Below, piece after piece: positions 1 through 9,483 of a stretch of 64,000 nt of DNA. The position numbers were made by a program, and so were the translations under genes. The stretch's first letter is position 1; each line of letters begins with the position of its first letter. Source of the stretch: Sphingomonadales bacterium UBA656 (lineage in GTDB: Bacteria > Pseudomonadota > Alphaproteobacteria > Sphingomonadales > Sphingomonadaceae); NCBI GenBank assembly GCA_002299895.1, contig DBOC01000014.1, positions 186,001 to 250,000 of the forward strand, read 5' to 3'. The notes beneath the pieces were generated by a model. That model was given only the letters and a program-made list of their open reading frames with translations, was not told where the DNA came from and ran no database searches.

Positions 1-175
1 CATAGGTGTCGATATCAACGCCTGTCCGTTCCTTGACCGATTTAGCAATCGCATCGCATTTCGACTTGGTGCGGCTCGCGAGACTGATATGGCTAAAGAT
101 ATCGGCATTCATGGCCATCTTGTGGACTGCAACAGAACCGACGCCGCCTGCGCCAATTACCAATATCTTGCTCAT
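1..175 (-). CDS. Saccharopine dehydrogenase / carboxynorspermidine synthase-like protein, N-terminal fragment
   Basis: Only the first 58 codons lie in the window; the gene runs off the left edge. The fragment opens with MSKILVIGAGGVGSVAVHK, a Rossmann dinucleotide-binding motif (GxGGVGS) typical of saccharopine dehydrogenase-like enzymes. A SRTKSKCDAIA stretch follows where these proteins place the second strand that selects NADPH. In bacteria this subfamily is mostly carboxynorspermidine synthase, which reductively condenses aspartate semialdehyde with diamines for polyamine synthesis; saccharopine reductase itself is the alternative. It is divergent from the threonine dehydratase gene, with about 54 bases between the starts. 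The family call is fairly secure, the exact substrate is not. Confidence 0.8.
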   Translation of the reverse strand, partial: MSKILVIGAGGVGSVAVHKMAMNADIFSHISLASRTKSKCDAIAKSVKERTGVDIDTY

Positions 176-229
176 CTTCAGTTTCCTCTTATCAGAGATT
201 CGTTCAGCGCACGCATATAGGGGGGTTTT

Positions 230-1216
230 ATGACAGAACAAGAATTGGCTGCGGCTCACCAAATACCAACGCACAAGGGCGTGCTACGGGCGATGGCCAA
301 AATTGCCGACATTTTACCAAAAACGCCTTTGTTGCCGCTTGAGGTGGACGGAGTAACCATATGGTGCAAGGCTGAAATGCTTCAGCCCATTGGTGCCTTC
401 AAAATACGAGGCGCCTGGCATCGCCTGTCCGACTTGAACGAAGACGAAAGCGCGCGCGGTGTTGTCGGCGTTTCTAGTGGAAACCATGCTCAGGGTGTTG
501 CTTGGGCAGCCAAAAGGCTTGGAATATCTGCCACTATTGTGATGCCATCCAATGCGCCGCGCATGAAATTAGAGGCAACTAAGGCTCTTGGCGCAGATGT
601 TGTTCTCTACGACCGTGCCACTGAATCCCGCGAAGAAGTCGCTGCGGGGTTAATCGCGCAAAGCGGCGCGACATTAGTGCACGCCTTTGGTGATCCTTGG
701 GTCATTGAAGGGCAGGGGACCGCTGGAATTGAAATCACGCAACAACTTCATGATTTCGGCCTGTCTGGTCCAAATTTGATTGTTGCCTGCTGCGGCGGAG
801 GTGGCTTGGCATCTGGTCTTGCATTGGCATGTCCTGACGCCGACATCGCCATTGTTGAGCCGGAAGGCTGGGATGATATCATTCGCTCGCTGGACGCAGG
901 TGAGATACTGCCGGTCAAAGATCTCACGCACCCGACCTATTGCGATGCATTACAGACGCCGCAAACCTATCCTGTGAATTTTGAAATTTTGCGTCGCCGC
1001 GTGTTACAGGCTGTTTCGGTTACGACCGACGAAGTGGCAACCGCAATGCGCGTGGTGTTTGAAAAACTACACCTCGTGGTAGAGCCCGGCGGCGCTGTGG
1101 CGCTGGCTGCTGTACTTGCCGGTAAGGTTCAAACAAAAGCTGTTACCGCCGTAACCTTGTCAGGCGGAAACGTAGATCGAGAGCTTTTTGCGCAGTTACT
1201 TGCTCAGGCAGCCTGA
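230..1216 (+). CDS. Threonine/serine dehydratase (PLP-dependent)
   Basis: A fold-type II PLP enzyme predicted to deaminate L-threonine (and L-serine) to the 2-oxo acid and ammonia. The Schiff-base lysine is K58 in GAFKIRGA, the substrate loop SSGNHAQG is at 82-89, and the phosphate-binding glycine loop CCGGGGLASG is at 187-196. At 328 residues it lacks the C-terminal ACT-like regulatory domain of biosynthetic IlvA. It therefore resembles catabolic TdcB/EutB-type dehydratases or serine racemases, so no symbol is given. The ATG follows a GGGGGG ribosome-binding run at good spacing. Its 3' end overlaps the convergent hemA by 13 bases. Confidence 0.9.
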   Translation: MTEQELAAAHQIPTHKGVLRAMAKIADILPKTPLLPLEVDGVTIWCKAEMLQPIGAFKIRGAWHRLSDLNEDESARGVVGVSSGNHAQGVAWAAKRLGISATIVMPSNAPRMKLEATKALGADVVLYDRATESREEVAAGLIAQSGATLVHAFGDPWVIEGQGTAGIEITQQLHDFGLSGPNLIVACCGGGGLASGLALACPDADIAIVEPEGWDDIIRSLDAGEILPVKDLTHPTYCDALQTPQTYPVNFEILRRRVLQAVSVTTDEVATAMRVVFEKLHLVVEPGGAVALAAVLAGKVQTKAVTAVTLSGGNVDRELFAQLLAQAA

Positions 1217-2424
1217 GCGACCCGCATGTCCATCCGGCCCCATATTTCCAACAAAGCCGCTGTTAAATCGCGCATCATGCCCTCATCATGTTGGGGACCT
1301 GGTGTAAAGCGTAACCGCTCGGTTCCGCGAGGCACGGTGGGGTAATTGATTGGCTGAACATAAACCCCATATTCAGCAAGCAATATATCGCTGATTTTCT
1401 TTGCTTTTACAGGGTCGCCGACCATCAAAGGCACAATGTGCGTGTTGCTTAACATCACGGGCAAACCCGCATCGGCAAACAGTTTTTTGAGCATTGCAGC
1501 ATTGGTTTGCTGTGCATCGCGTTCTACGCTGGACGCCTTCAAGTGACGGACAGCGGCCAATACGCCAGCGACCAGAACGGGTGACAAGGACGTCGTAAAG
1601 ATAAAGCCCGGCGCATAAGAACGGATAACATCAATGATATTCTGATCAGCTGCGATATAGCCGCCCATCACGCCGAACGCTTTGCCGAGCGTGCCTTCGA
1701 TGACAGTTACACGGTCCGCGACGGCATCACGCTCTGAAATGCCGCCGCCACGAGCGCCATACATACCCACTGCGTGCACCTCGTCGCAATATGTGAGCGC
1801 ATTATACTTATCGGCAAGATCGCAGACCCCACTAATTGGCGCAACGTCGCCGTCCATTGAATAGACGCTTTCAAAGGCAATGAGTTTCGGTACCTCTGGA
1901 TCATCAGCCGCGAGCAATTCTTCGAGATGCGCAAGGTCGTTGTGCTGCCAAACGCGCTTTTCACAACCTGCGTTGCGGATGCCCGCGATCATCGACGCGT
2001 GGTTCAACTCGTCCGAATAAATGATGCAGCCTGGCAGCACTTTTGCCAGGGTCGACAAAGTCGCGTCGTTCGAAACATAGCCCGACGTGAACAGCAGCGC
2101 GCCATCCTTTCCATGCAAGTCTGCGAGTTCTTGCTCAAGTTCTACATGATAATGCGTGTTCCCACCGATGTTGCGGGTTCCGCCTGATCCGGCGCCCACA
2201 TCATGCAAGGCGTTTTCCATCGCACTAATAACGTCGGGATGCTGCCCCATGCACAAATAGTCATTGGAGCACCACACTGTGATATCCTTTGGACCATTAT
2301 GCCCTGCAAAGCAGCGCGCACTGGGGTAATTACCCTTATTACGAAGGATATCGATGAACACGCGATAGCGCCCTTCAGCGTGAAGTCGGTCAATCGCTTT
2401 TTCAAAGACAGCGTTATAATTCAC
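1204..2424 (-). CDS. hemA: 5-aminolevulinate synthase
   Basis: Condenses glycine and succinyl-CoA to 5-aminolevulinate, the first step of haem synthesis by the C4 (Shemin) route used by alphaproteobacteria. It is a fold-type I PLP enzyme. The catalytic lysine in EGTLGKAFG is residue 248 when translation starts at the GTG at 2424 (VNYNAVFEKAID), the same number as in the well-studied Rhodobacter enzyme, and the 406-residue length fits the family. A longer frame to 2514 would add 30 residues with no family resemblance. GGGG precedes the GTG at about 9 bases. The succinyl-CoA it uses is also the end product of the propionate module further right. The 244 bases to plsY show no clear gene. Confidence 0.95.
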   Translation of the reverse strand: MNYNAVFEKAIDRLHAEGRYRVFIDILRNKGNYPSARCFAGHNGPKDITVWCSNDYLCMGQHPDVISAMENALHDVGAGSGGTRNIGGNTHYHVELEQELADLHGKDGALLFTSGYVSNDATLSTLAKVLPGCIIYSDELNHASMIAGIRNAGCEKRVWQHNDLAHLEELLAADDPEVPKLIAFESVYSMDGDVAPISGVCDLADKYNALTYCDEVHAVGMYGARGGGISERDAVADRVTVIEGTLGKAFGVMGGYIAADQNIIDVIRSYAPGFIFTTSLSPVLVAGVLAAVRHLKASSVERDAQQTNAAMLKKLFADAGLPVMLSNTHIVPLMVGDPVKAKKISDILLAEYGVYVQPINYPTVPRGTERLRFTPGPQHDEGMMRDLTAALLEIWGRMDMRVAQAA

Positions 2425-2668
2425 GGACGTTAACCCCGGTTGGAACCGCAGACGCGATATGTTGACGCGCAATAATCGCGCGAAATGCAAAAATCCAGCG
2501 CGAATGACTTGCAATAAGCGTCATTCCCGTTCCGCTATTGCGATATTTTCACTTACAGTGATCTACCCCCAGAAGAAATAAACACCGACCGCTGAACTGA
2601 AACGCAGACAAGCTTGAGGATAAGAAGCAAAACAGCTACGTAATACAATTATTTAGGGGATTCGTGCA

Positions 2669-3268
2669 GTGAGTGATTTTTGGTTCAACATGGGCGTTGG
2701 TCTGTTGCTGGGCTATGCGCTAGGTTCCATTCCCTTCGGTTTGTTGCTCACACGATTTGTTGGTGGCGGCGACATAAGATCTATTGGATCCGGCAATATT
2801 GGCGCGACAAATGTGTTGCGTACCGGTCGCAAAGGGCTTGCTGCACTGACATTGCTGCTTGATCTACTGAAAGGTTTTTTTGCCGTCTGGCTCGCCGCGC
2901 GTTACCTTCCTGGAGAAGAGATTTTTGCCGCAGCAGGGGCGTTTTTTGGCCATCTTTTTCCAGCCTGGCTCCAATTCAAAGGCGGCAAGGGCGTTGCAAC
3001 CTATGCTGGCATCATGTTTGGCCTGTTTTGGCAGGGCGGCTTGGTTTACGCGGCCGCTTGGATCGGGGTATTGCTGATATCACGGCTATCTTCACTGGCT
3101 GGCTTGGTCGCCGCCGTATGTGCGCCCTTAGCTGCCGCCATTTTCGGACATTACGAATTGGTAGCGCTGCTTACCACATGCACATTGCTCGTTTTTTGGA
3201 AACATAGGACCAATATCGAAAATCTCATTGACGGCACGGAACCCCGCATCGGCAAAAGCAAAAGCTGA
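2669..3268 (+). CDS. plsY: Glycerol-3-phosphate acyltransferase PlsY
   Basis: Inner-membrane enzyme that transfers the acyl group of acyl-phosphate to glycerol 3-phosphate, giving lysophosphatidic acid. The protein is almost entirely hydrophobic, with about five membrane segments over 199 residues, the usual size. The motif GSGNIGATNVLR (roughly residues 38-49) and KGGKGVA in the middle loop match the conserved cytosolic motifs that bind glycerol phosphate and acyl phosphate. The GTG start is preceded by AGGGGA. dprA follows after 8 bases, a pairing seen in many bacteria and suggesting co-transcription. Confidence 0.95.
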   Translation: MSDFWFNMGVGLLLGYALGSIPFGLLLTRFVGGGDIRSIGSGNIGATNVLRTGRKGLAALTLLLDLLKGFFAVWLAARYLPGEEIFAAAGAFFGHLFPAWLQFKGGKGVATYAGIMFGLFWQGGLVYAAAWIGVLLISRLSSLAGLVAAVCAPLAAAIFGHYELVALLTTCTLLVFWKHRTNIENLIDGTEPRIGKSKS

Positions 3269-3276
3269 TCTTTGCG

Positions 3277-4371
3277 ATGGTAGGCGGCCAAAAGGAAATG
3301 GATCAACTCCGCCTGATCCGTTCTCCTAACATTGGCCCCGTTAGTTATCGGCAACTTATGGCGCGTTTTGGAACCGCGCGCGCTGCGCTTGACGCTTTGC
3401 CTGATCTCATACGGCGTGGCGATGGAAAGCACGGGGTGCTGGCCAATGCGTCAGACATTGCGCGAGAGGTTCAGTTGGTTCAAACCTTAGGCGCGCGCCA
3501 TGTTTTTATGGACGATGCGGACTATCCTTATTTACTATCGCATCTCGACAACGCGCCGCCAGTGATTTGTGTAAAGGGCAATCTTGGATTGTTGGCACGT
3601 CCCGCTGTCGCGCTCGTTGGCGCGCGCAATGCATCAGCCGGCGCCTGTCAATTTGCGCGACAATTGGCGTTTGAACTTGGTGAAATGGGATTGTCTGTGG
3701 TGTCGGGACTGGCGCGCGGTATTGATACCGCCGCGCATATCGGTTCACTAGAGGGGGGAACGGTAGGCGTGATAGCCGGCGGTATCGACGTAGTATATCC
3801 TCCCGAAAACCGGGCGCTTCAGGATGCGATCGCCACGAACGGGCTTTTGATTGCTGAGCAACCGCCGAGTATTGAACCACGGGCGCGACATTTTCCTTAT
3901 CGCAACCGTATCATCGCGGGTTCGTCAGCCGGTACCATCGTCATCGAAGCTGCGCCAAAGTCGGGATCGCTCATTACCGCGCGGCTTGCGGCAGAAGCAG
4001 GACGTGAGGTTATGGCCATTCCGGGCTCACCGCTGGATCCCCGGTCGCGGGGTTGCAACCAGCTTATCCGTGACGGCGCCACTTTGGTGCAGAATGCATC
4101 AGAGATTGCCGAACTTATCGCGCCGTTAGACATGCGGATGCCCGTGTCGACGGTTAAGTCCGTAAAACCGATGACCGTAATGGCCGATAACAGCAGCGAA
4201 GCCGAACGCAGCGCCGTCATCAATTTGATGGGTATGACATATGTTTCAGTTGATGAATTAGTGCGGCAGTCCGGATGCAGCCAAGCGATCGTGCAGCTGG
4301 TGCTGCTTGAAATCGAACTGTCTGGAAAATTAGAGCGCGGAGCAGGTGGGAAGGTCCGTTTGACGGCATAA
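3277..4371 (+). CDS. dprA: DNA-processing protein DprA
   Basis: Loads RecA on incoming single-stranded DNA during natural transformation. The Rossmann-like core is clear: VALVGARNAS opens the domain, SGLARGIDTAAH is the phosphate-binding segment, and GGIDVVYPPEN, FPYRNRIIAG and AAPKSGSLITARLAAEAGR follow in the expected order. An N-terminal helix-hairpin-like region (LIRSPNIGPVSYRQL) and a C-terminal winged-helix domain (SVDELVRQSGCS to the end) complete the usual three-part layout; 364 residues is normal. It follows plsY closely and precedes topA, the common dprA-topA order. No other competence gene is in the window. Confidence 0.95.
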   Translation: MVGGQKEMDQLRLIRSPNIGPVSYRQLMARFGTARAALDALPDLIRRGDGKHGVLANASDIAREVQLVQTLGARHVFMDDADYPYLLSHLDNAPPVICVKGNLGLLARPAVALVGARNASAGACQFARQLAFELGEMGLSVVSGLARGIDTAAHIGSLEGGTVGVIAGGIDVVYPPENRALQDAIATNGLLIAEQPPSIEPRARHFPYRNRIIAGSSAGTIVIEAAPKSGSLITARLAAEAGREVMAIPGSPLDPRSRGCNQLIRDGATLVQNASEIAELIAPLDMRMPVSTVKSVKPMTVMADNSSEAERSAVINLMGMTYVSVDELVRQSGCSQAIVQLVLLEIELSGKLERGAGGKVRLTA

Positions 4372-4462
4372 GAAACACCAGCATTTTTCGTCTTGACGAG
4401 TACTATCTTACCCCGTCAGCCTATACGCGTACGCGAGAGATCTTAGAAAAGCACATAATAAC

Positions 4463-6997
4463 ATGCAATTAGTTATCGTAGAATCACCTGCAAAAGCCAA
4501 GACAATCGAGAAGTATCTGGGGCCTGGCTTTAAGGTATTGGCGTCATATGGCCACATTCGGGATTTGCCGCCCAAGGACGGTTCGGTCGACCCAGATAAC
4601 GGCTTTGAGATGTTATGGGATAACTACGCCGATAAGGCAAAGCAGTTGAAGGCGATTACTGACGAGGCCAAAAAGGCTGATGGCTTGATCCTCGCGACCG
4701 ACCCTGATCGGGAAGGTGAAGCGATTAGCTGGCATGTGCAAGAAGTGCTTGCAAAGAAAAAGGCGCTACCGGCTAATGTTGGGCGCGTCACATTCAACGC
4801 CATTACTAAACAAGCCGTAACCGACGCAATGAAGCAACCCCGCGCGTTGGATGTCGACCTGATCGACGCATATCGCGCCCGGCGCGCGCTGGATTATTTA
4901 GTGGGTTTCACCCTTTCGCCCGTGCTGTGGCGTAAATTGCCGGGCGCAAAATCTGCTGGCCGCGTGCAATCCGTTGCCCTGCGCTTGATAGTGGAACGTG
5001 AACGCGAAATTGAAGCGTTCCGCGCGCAGGAATATTGGTCCGTAAAGGCCGGATTGGAACATAAGGGGCAAAAATTTGATGCCCGCTTGATCCAATATCT
5101 TGGCAAGAAACTCGACAAAATGGACTTGAAAACCGAGGCCGAAGCTGAGCAAGTGCGCCTTGCAGTTCAGGCAGGTAAATTCAGCGTCGAAACCGTCGAA
5201 ACCAAGCCGGTAACGCGCAATCCGCAGCCACCTTTTACAACCTCAACCCTGCAACAAGAAGCTGCGCGTAAACTGGGCTTTTCTGCCAGCCACACCATGC
5301 GTATTGCCCAAGGTTTATATGAAGATGGCGCCATAACTTATATGCGAACCGATGGTGTGCAAATGGATCACAGCGCGATTGCCGCGGCGCGCAAATCCAT
5401 CTCGGATCGCTTCGACAATGGTTATTTGCCGGAGAAGCCGCGGGTTTATCAGAGCAAGGCGAAAAACGCGCAAGAGGCGCATGAAGCTATCCGCCCAACA
5501 GACTTTAGCAAGGACAGAGCAGGATCAGGCGACCATGGCCGCTTGTACGACCTAATTTTCAAGCGCGCGATGGCCAGTCAAATGGCTTCTGCCCGCCTAG
5601 AACGCACAACTGTAGATCTACTTGACGGCACCGGACAGACTGGCTTGCGCGCAACCGGGCAAGTGATGAAATTTCCTGGTTTTCTGGCGGTATACGAAGA
5701 AGGTCTCGATGATAGCGACGGCGAAGATGGCGCAATTTTGCCAGCGATGGCGGTTGGAGACTCCCCAGCCAAGCATGACGCCGAAAAGACCCAGCATTTT
5801 ACACAACCACCGCCGCGCTTTTCGGAAGCGACATTGGTTAAGCGCTTGGAAGAGTTAGGCATTGGCCGCCCATCCACTTATGCATCGACTATTCAGGTCT
5901 TGAAAGATCGCTTATATGTCCGTGTTGAGAAAAATCGTTTCTTTGCAGAGGAATCTGGCCGACTTCTCACAGCATTTCTAGAGCGTTTTTTTGAACGTTA
6001 TGTTGCTTATGATTACACTGCAGGCCTTGAAGATCAATTAGATGAAATCAGTGGTGGCCGTGCCGATTGGCAGTCTTTTCTTGCGGCTTTTTGGCACGAC
6101 TTCAAACCAAAAACCGCTGAAGTCATGGAGCAGAAACCATCTGAGGTGACGGCAGAGCTTGACGTCTTCCTGTCGCCCTATCTGTTTCCAGAACGCGAAG
6201 ATGGCACCGACCCGCGCCTTTGCCCGAAATGTGGCGCTGGCAGGCTGGCACTGCGGGGCGGAAAGTTCGGCGCCTTTGTGGCCTGCTCCAACTATCCGGA
6301 TTGCAAATATACCCGCAAATTCGCGCAACCTGGAGGCGACAATGGCGAAGATACGGGGCCAGAAGTGCTTGGCCAACATCCCGAAACGCAATTGGAAGTC
6401 AGCCGAAAGTCGGGCCGTTTTGGCCCTTATTTCGAAATGGGTGAGGGCGCCGACGCAAAACGTGCTTCCATCCCCAAGGATATTCCTGCGGAGGATATCG
6501 GCCTGGAATGGGCAGTAAAATTGCTGTCCTTGCCACGTACCATCGGCGTCCATCCCGAAAGTGGCGAACCAGTTACGGCGAGCATTGGGCGCTATGGCCC
6601 CTATCTTGCGCATAACGGTAAATATGCCCGGTTGCAGTCGACGAACGAGGTGTTCGAAACCGGGATGAACAGCGCGGTTGTGAAATTGGCCGAGGCATTG
6701 GCGAACCCGGGCCGTGGTCGGGGTGCCGCACGCACGCCGTTAAAGGAGCTTGGCAAGCATCCTCGAACAGATGCGGAAATCAAGCTTATGGAGGGGCGCT
6801 TTGGTCCTTATGTGACCGATGGAACAACCAATGCCACGGTGCCGAAGTCCATCTCACCCAATGAGCTGACACTTGAAGAAGCTGCACAGTTGATTGATGC
6901 TCGCGCCGCGATGCCACCTAAGGGCAAGGTTAAGAAAAAAGCCGCGCCTAAGAAGAAAGCTACAGCAAAGAAAACGCCTGCTAAAGCAAAGAAATAA
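4463..6997 (+). CDS. topA: DNA topoisomerase I
   Basis: Type IA topoisomerase that relaxes negative supercoils. The TOPRIM domain opens with VIVESPAKAKTIEKYLG and carries the acidic triad in ATDPDREGEAI. The catalytic tyrosine is Y293 in ITYMRTDGV. After the core come a zinc-finger repeat with CPKCG and CSNYPDC, then several topo C-terminal repeats marked by GRFGPYF, GRYGPYL and GRFGPYV. The tail ends in an alternating Lys/Ala stretch, as in many alphaproteobacterial and actinobacterial homologues. Length is 844 residues. A perfect 11-bp hairpin lies just after the stop codon. Confidence 0.97.
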   Translation: MQLVIVESPAKAKTIEKYLGPGFKVLASYGHIRDLPPKDGSVDPDNGFEMLWDNYADKAKQLKAITDEAKKADGLILATDPDREGEAISWHVQEVLAKKKALPANVGRVTFNAITKQAVTDAMKQPRALDVDLIDAYRARRALDYLVGFTLSPVLWRKLPGAKSAGRVQSVALRLIVEREREIEAFRAQEYWSVKAGLEHKGQKFDARLIQYLGKKLDKMDLKTEAEAEQVRLAVQAGKFSVETVETKPVTRNPQPPFTTSTLQQEAARKLGFSASHTMRIAQGLYEDGAITYMRTDGVQMDHSAIAAARKSISDRFDNGYLPEKPRVYQSKAKNAQEAHEAIRPTDFSKDRAGSGDHGRLYDLIFKRAMASQMASARLERTTVDLLDGTGQTGLRATGQVMKFPGFLAVYEEGLDDSDGEDGAILPAMAVGDSPAKHDAEKTQHFTQPPPRFSEATLVKRLEELGIGRPSTYASTIQVLKDRLYVRVEKNRFFAEESGRLLTAFLERFFERYVAYDYTAGLEDQLDEISGGRADWQSFLAAFWHDFKPKTAEVMEQKPSEVTAELDVFLSPYLFPEREDGTDPRLCPKCGAGRLALRGGKFGAFVACSNYPDCKYTRKFAQPGGDNGEDTGPEVLGQHPETQLEVSRKSGRFGPYFEMGEGADAKRASIPKDIPAEDIGLEWAVKLLSLPRTIGVHPESGEPVTASIGRYGPYLAHNGKYARLQSTNEVFETGMNSAVVKLAEALANPGRGRGAARTPLKELGKHPRTDAEIKLMEGRFGPYVTDGTTNATVPKSISPNELTLEEAAQLIDARAAMPPKGKVKKKAAPKKKATAKKTPAKAKK

Positions 6998-7004
6998 AAC
7001 TAAT

Positions 7005-7032
7005 CGTCGCCCCAGTTTTCGCTGGGGCGACG
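7005..7032. terminator. Perfect 11-bp hairpin between convergent topA and era
   Basis: The arms CGTCGCCCCAG (7005-7015) and CTGGGGCGACG (7022-7032) are exact complements around a TTTTCG loop. It sits in the 61-base gap between the convergent stops of topA and era, where a shared terminator is expected. No T-run follows on either strand, so Rho-independent action is not certain. The sequence also resembles dispersed CCAGC...GCTGG palindromes that I recall from sphingomonad genomes. Confidence 0.5.
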
Positions 7033-7058
7033 TGGTTCAGAGTAAAACCGAATCGTGT

Positions 7059-7952
7059 CTATTCGACCCATTCAAGGCCAATATCGCGATACAGGCTTCG
7101 GTCCTCATCCCATTTGGCATGGACTTTCACATGCAGATAGAGGTGGACTTTAACACCCATGAGCTTCGCCAGCTCAAGACGTGCCGCCTCTCCAATAGCC
7201 TTAATCCGCGCCCCGCCTTTGCCCAAAACGATGGCACGCTGTGTCGGACGCGCTACCAAAATTTGCTGATGAATTTCTAACGATCCATCCTCGCGCTCGC
7301 TGTATTTTTCTGTTTCTACCGCGCTTGCATAAGGCAGCTCCTCATGCAGTTGCAGATAGAGTTGTTCGCGCGTTATTTCTGACGCGATCAGGCGTTCAGT
7401 TGCATCAGACACCTGATCTTCTGGAAAATGCCACTCGCCCTCTGGCATGTTATCGGCAAGCGCAGTTTTGAACTCATCCAAACCATCGCCCGTCGCAGCG
7501 CTGATATAGTAAATCTGCTCAAACCCACATTTGTCCGTCAATTTCGTGGTCAATGCGAGCAATTTGTCCTTCGCCGCAATATCAACCTTGTTGAGCACAA
7601 GCCATTTGCGTTCTGGGCGATCTTTTAGGCTATCGAGGATTTTCTCAACCTTTGGCCCAGCGCCCGCGCGGCCATCGACAATCAACGCGATCATATCAGC
7701 ATCGCCCGCACCGTCCCAAGCCGCCGCCACCATGGCGCGGTCAAAACGGCGTTGCGCAGCAAAAATGCCGGGTGTGTCGACCAAAATTATTTGCGTTTCG
7801 CCGGCCAAAGCTACGCCTAACATGCGCGTGCGCGTGGTTTGTGCCTTGGGGCTAACAATGGCTACTTTCTGCCCGACGAGAGCGTTAACTAAGGTCGACT
7901 TACCTGCATTTGGCGCGCCGATAATTGCCACATGTCCGCATCTTTTGGTCAT
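7059..7952 (-). CDS. era: GTPase Era
   Basis: Essential GTPase that binds 16S rRNA near its 3' end during 30S assembly. The G1 loop GAPNAGKST is at the N-terminus, followed by the switch region and G3 (VDTPGI), G4 (LNKVD) and a C-terminal KH domain containing VLGKGGARIKAIG. Length is 297 residues, normal for Era. The ATG overlaps the rnc stop by four bases, so translation is probably coupled. It is the last gene of lepB-rnc-era and ends in the shared hairpin with topA; recO, often next, is not here. Confidence 0.97.
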   Translation of the reverse strand: MTKRCGHVAIIGAPNAGKSTLVNALVGQKVAIVSPKAQTTRTRMLGVALAGETQIILVDTPGIFAAQRRFDRAMVAAAWDGAGDADMIALIVDGRAGAGPKVEKILDSLKDRPERKWLVLNKVDIAAKDKLLALTTKLTDKCGFEQIYYISAATGDGLDEFKTALADNMPEGEWHFPEDQVSDATERLIASEITREQLYLQLHEELPYASAVETEKYSEREDGSLEIHQQILVARPTQRAIVLGKGGARIKAIGEAARLELAKLMGVKVHLYLHVKVHAKWDEDRSLYRDIGLEWVE

Positions 7953-8617
7953 GCGTTGGCTTCCAAAAATGCAAGCGCAGCGGCTGTTTCAGCGGCCTGT
8001 TTGCTGTTGGCAGTCGCGGAAATCGGCGCGAAACCTTTCACGGTGACAGTGATTTCAAATCTCATGGCGTGGGGAGGGCCTTCTTTTTTGGTGATGACAT
8101 ATTCAGGAACTTTGCGTCCATGGGCGGCGCACCATTCTTGCAACTCGGATTTGGGATGTTTGGGGGCGCCGTTTGCGGATTCAAGAAGTGGCCTCCAGAG
8201 CCGTTCTACAAGATCGCGGGTGTCGAGTAGGCCATGGTCGAGATACACAGCGCCAATTATAGCCTCCATGACGTCGCCCAACACATTATCGCTCTGTTGT
8301 GCTCCATCATCACGGGCTTGCTTGCCAAGACGGACAAATGGGGGAAGGCCAATTTGCCGCGCGATGTCTGCGCATGTTACGCCCGACACAAGTGCGTTCA
8401 AGCGATGTGACAGGCGACCTTCGGCTTCATCCTTATACCGATGATATAGCATGTCAGCGATGATCAGTCCCAGGATGCGATCGCCGAGAAATTCAAGGCG
8501 TTGATAGTCCGGTTGCCCCGTACTGCCATGCGTCAGTGCGCGTTGATACAACGCGATATCCTTGGGCGGCTGCGGAAGTAATTCCGTGAGCCATGCCGTT
8601 TGTTCGTCGCTGGTCAA
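7949..8617 (-). CDS. rnc: Ribonuclease III
   Basis: Double-strand-specific endoribonuclease for rRNA processing and small-RNA targets. The catalytic signature RLEFLGDRILGL lies near residue 40, the second acidic cluster is in DVMEAIIGAVYLD, and a double-stranded RNA-binding domain (HPKSELQEWC to the end) follows. At 222 residues it is a standard length. The start is a TTG inside the lepB stop (TTGA overlap). No ATG exists before the conserved RALTHGS segment, so the weak start, coupled to lepB, is favoured. Given the unusual Hfq elsewhere in the window, it is a natural partner in RNA regulation. Confidence 0.95.
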   Translation of the reverse strand: MTSDEQTAWLTELLPQPPKDIALYQRALTHGSTGQPDYQRLEFLGDRILGLIIADMLYHRYKDEAEGRLSHRLNALVSGVTCADIARQIGLPPFVRLGKQARDDGAQQSDNVLGDVMEAIIGAVYLDHGLLDTRDLVERLWRPLLESANGAPKHPKSELQEWCAAHGRKVPEYVITKKEGPPHAMRFEITVTVKGFAPISATANSKQAAETAAALAFLEANA

Positions 8618-9483
8618 AACCCTTGTCCAATGCGTTCAGCGCGCGTCGCAGTAAACCAAGTCCATGGTAGCAACCAATGCGACGATCCGTCTGTTGAGAA
8701 TACCGACACCAACGCACGCCCGACCAGATTTTCTTGCGGCACCATGCCAATGGCACCCGGTTTTTCGATAGGCGACCACCGGCTATCCGCACTTCGGTCG
8801 CGATTATCGCCCATAAGGAAGATGTCGCCTTCGCCCACAACAAATGCCTCAGTGTTGTCGCCCTCCAAGCCATTTGCAAGATCGAGAATTTCGTAGCTTT
8901 TGCCCTCGGGCAAAGTTTCGCGAAAACGGGGATAGCGACATTGCGTGCCGCCGTCGGCCGCGGGCTCTTCCATATCGGGACGCCAGCAAGGGAATGGGTT
9001 ACGGTCAACCTCCGCAGCGTCCCGCATGTTTTGGGTGACGGGTATAACGAGGTCGGCAATCCGTTCCTTTTTTACTGCGACGCCGTTGATTTCAAGGACA
9101 CCATTGCGCATCTGAATGACGTCACCGGGCAGGCCAATGACGCGCTTGATATAATCCGCACCGTTCGACATCGGAGCCTTGAACACGACGACATCGCCGC
9201 GTGCAGGTTGGCTCTCGAAAATCCGTCCGGGGATTAGCGGTATCGAAAAAGGCAGACTGTGTTTGGAATAGCCATAAGGCCATTTCGCCACGAGCAGATA
9301 ATCGCCAATGAGTAAGCGTGGTTGCATCGATTCCGACGGAATATTGAACGGCGAGACAATGAAGCTACGCAGAATGAAAACGAACACTGCAAGCTTCAGC
9401 AAGAAACCGCCATATTCGCGCCATTCAGACGATGCAGGCGAAGGTGCAGATGAATCGTCCGGCTTTTCAGGTGTTGATGTCAC
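8614..9483 (-). CDS. lepB: Signal peptidase I
   Basis: Membrane serine protease that removes signal peptides from exported proteins. One transmembrane helix (FLLKLAVFVFILRSFI) precedes the catalytic box. The nucleophile is the serine before Met in PSESMQPRL (about residue 52) and the general base lysine is in DYIKRVIGLPGD (about 113). The C-terminal box GDNRDRSADSR is intact. I chose the GTG at 9483, preceded by GAGA; a TTG four codons upstream (9495) is the alternative. It is first in lepB-rnc-era and divergent from pgi. Confidence 0.93.
   Translation of the reverse strand: MTSTPEKPDDSSAPSPASSEWREYGGFLLKLAVFVFILRSFIVSPFNIPSESMQPRLLIGDYLLVAKWPYGYSKHSLPFSIPLIPGRIFESQPARGDVVVFKAPMSNGADYIKRVIGLPGDVIQMRNGVLEINGVAVKKERIADLVIPVTQNMRDAAEVDRNPFPCWRPDMEEPAADGGTQCRYPRFRETLPEGKSYEILDLANGLEGDNTEAFVVGEGDIFLMGDNRDRSADSRWSPIEKPGAIGMVPQENLVGRALVSVFSTDGSSHWLLPWTWFTATRAERIGQGF

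Noticed and set aside
4393..4427. TTGACG and TATACG upstream of topA as a promoter
   Set aside because: The spacing is 23 bases, too long for a standard housekeeping promoter, so it was not listed.
6038..6613. Open frame of 191 codons on the minus strand inside topA
   Set aside because: Antisense to the conserved C-terminal zinc and repeat region of topoisomerase I, with no known domain.
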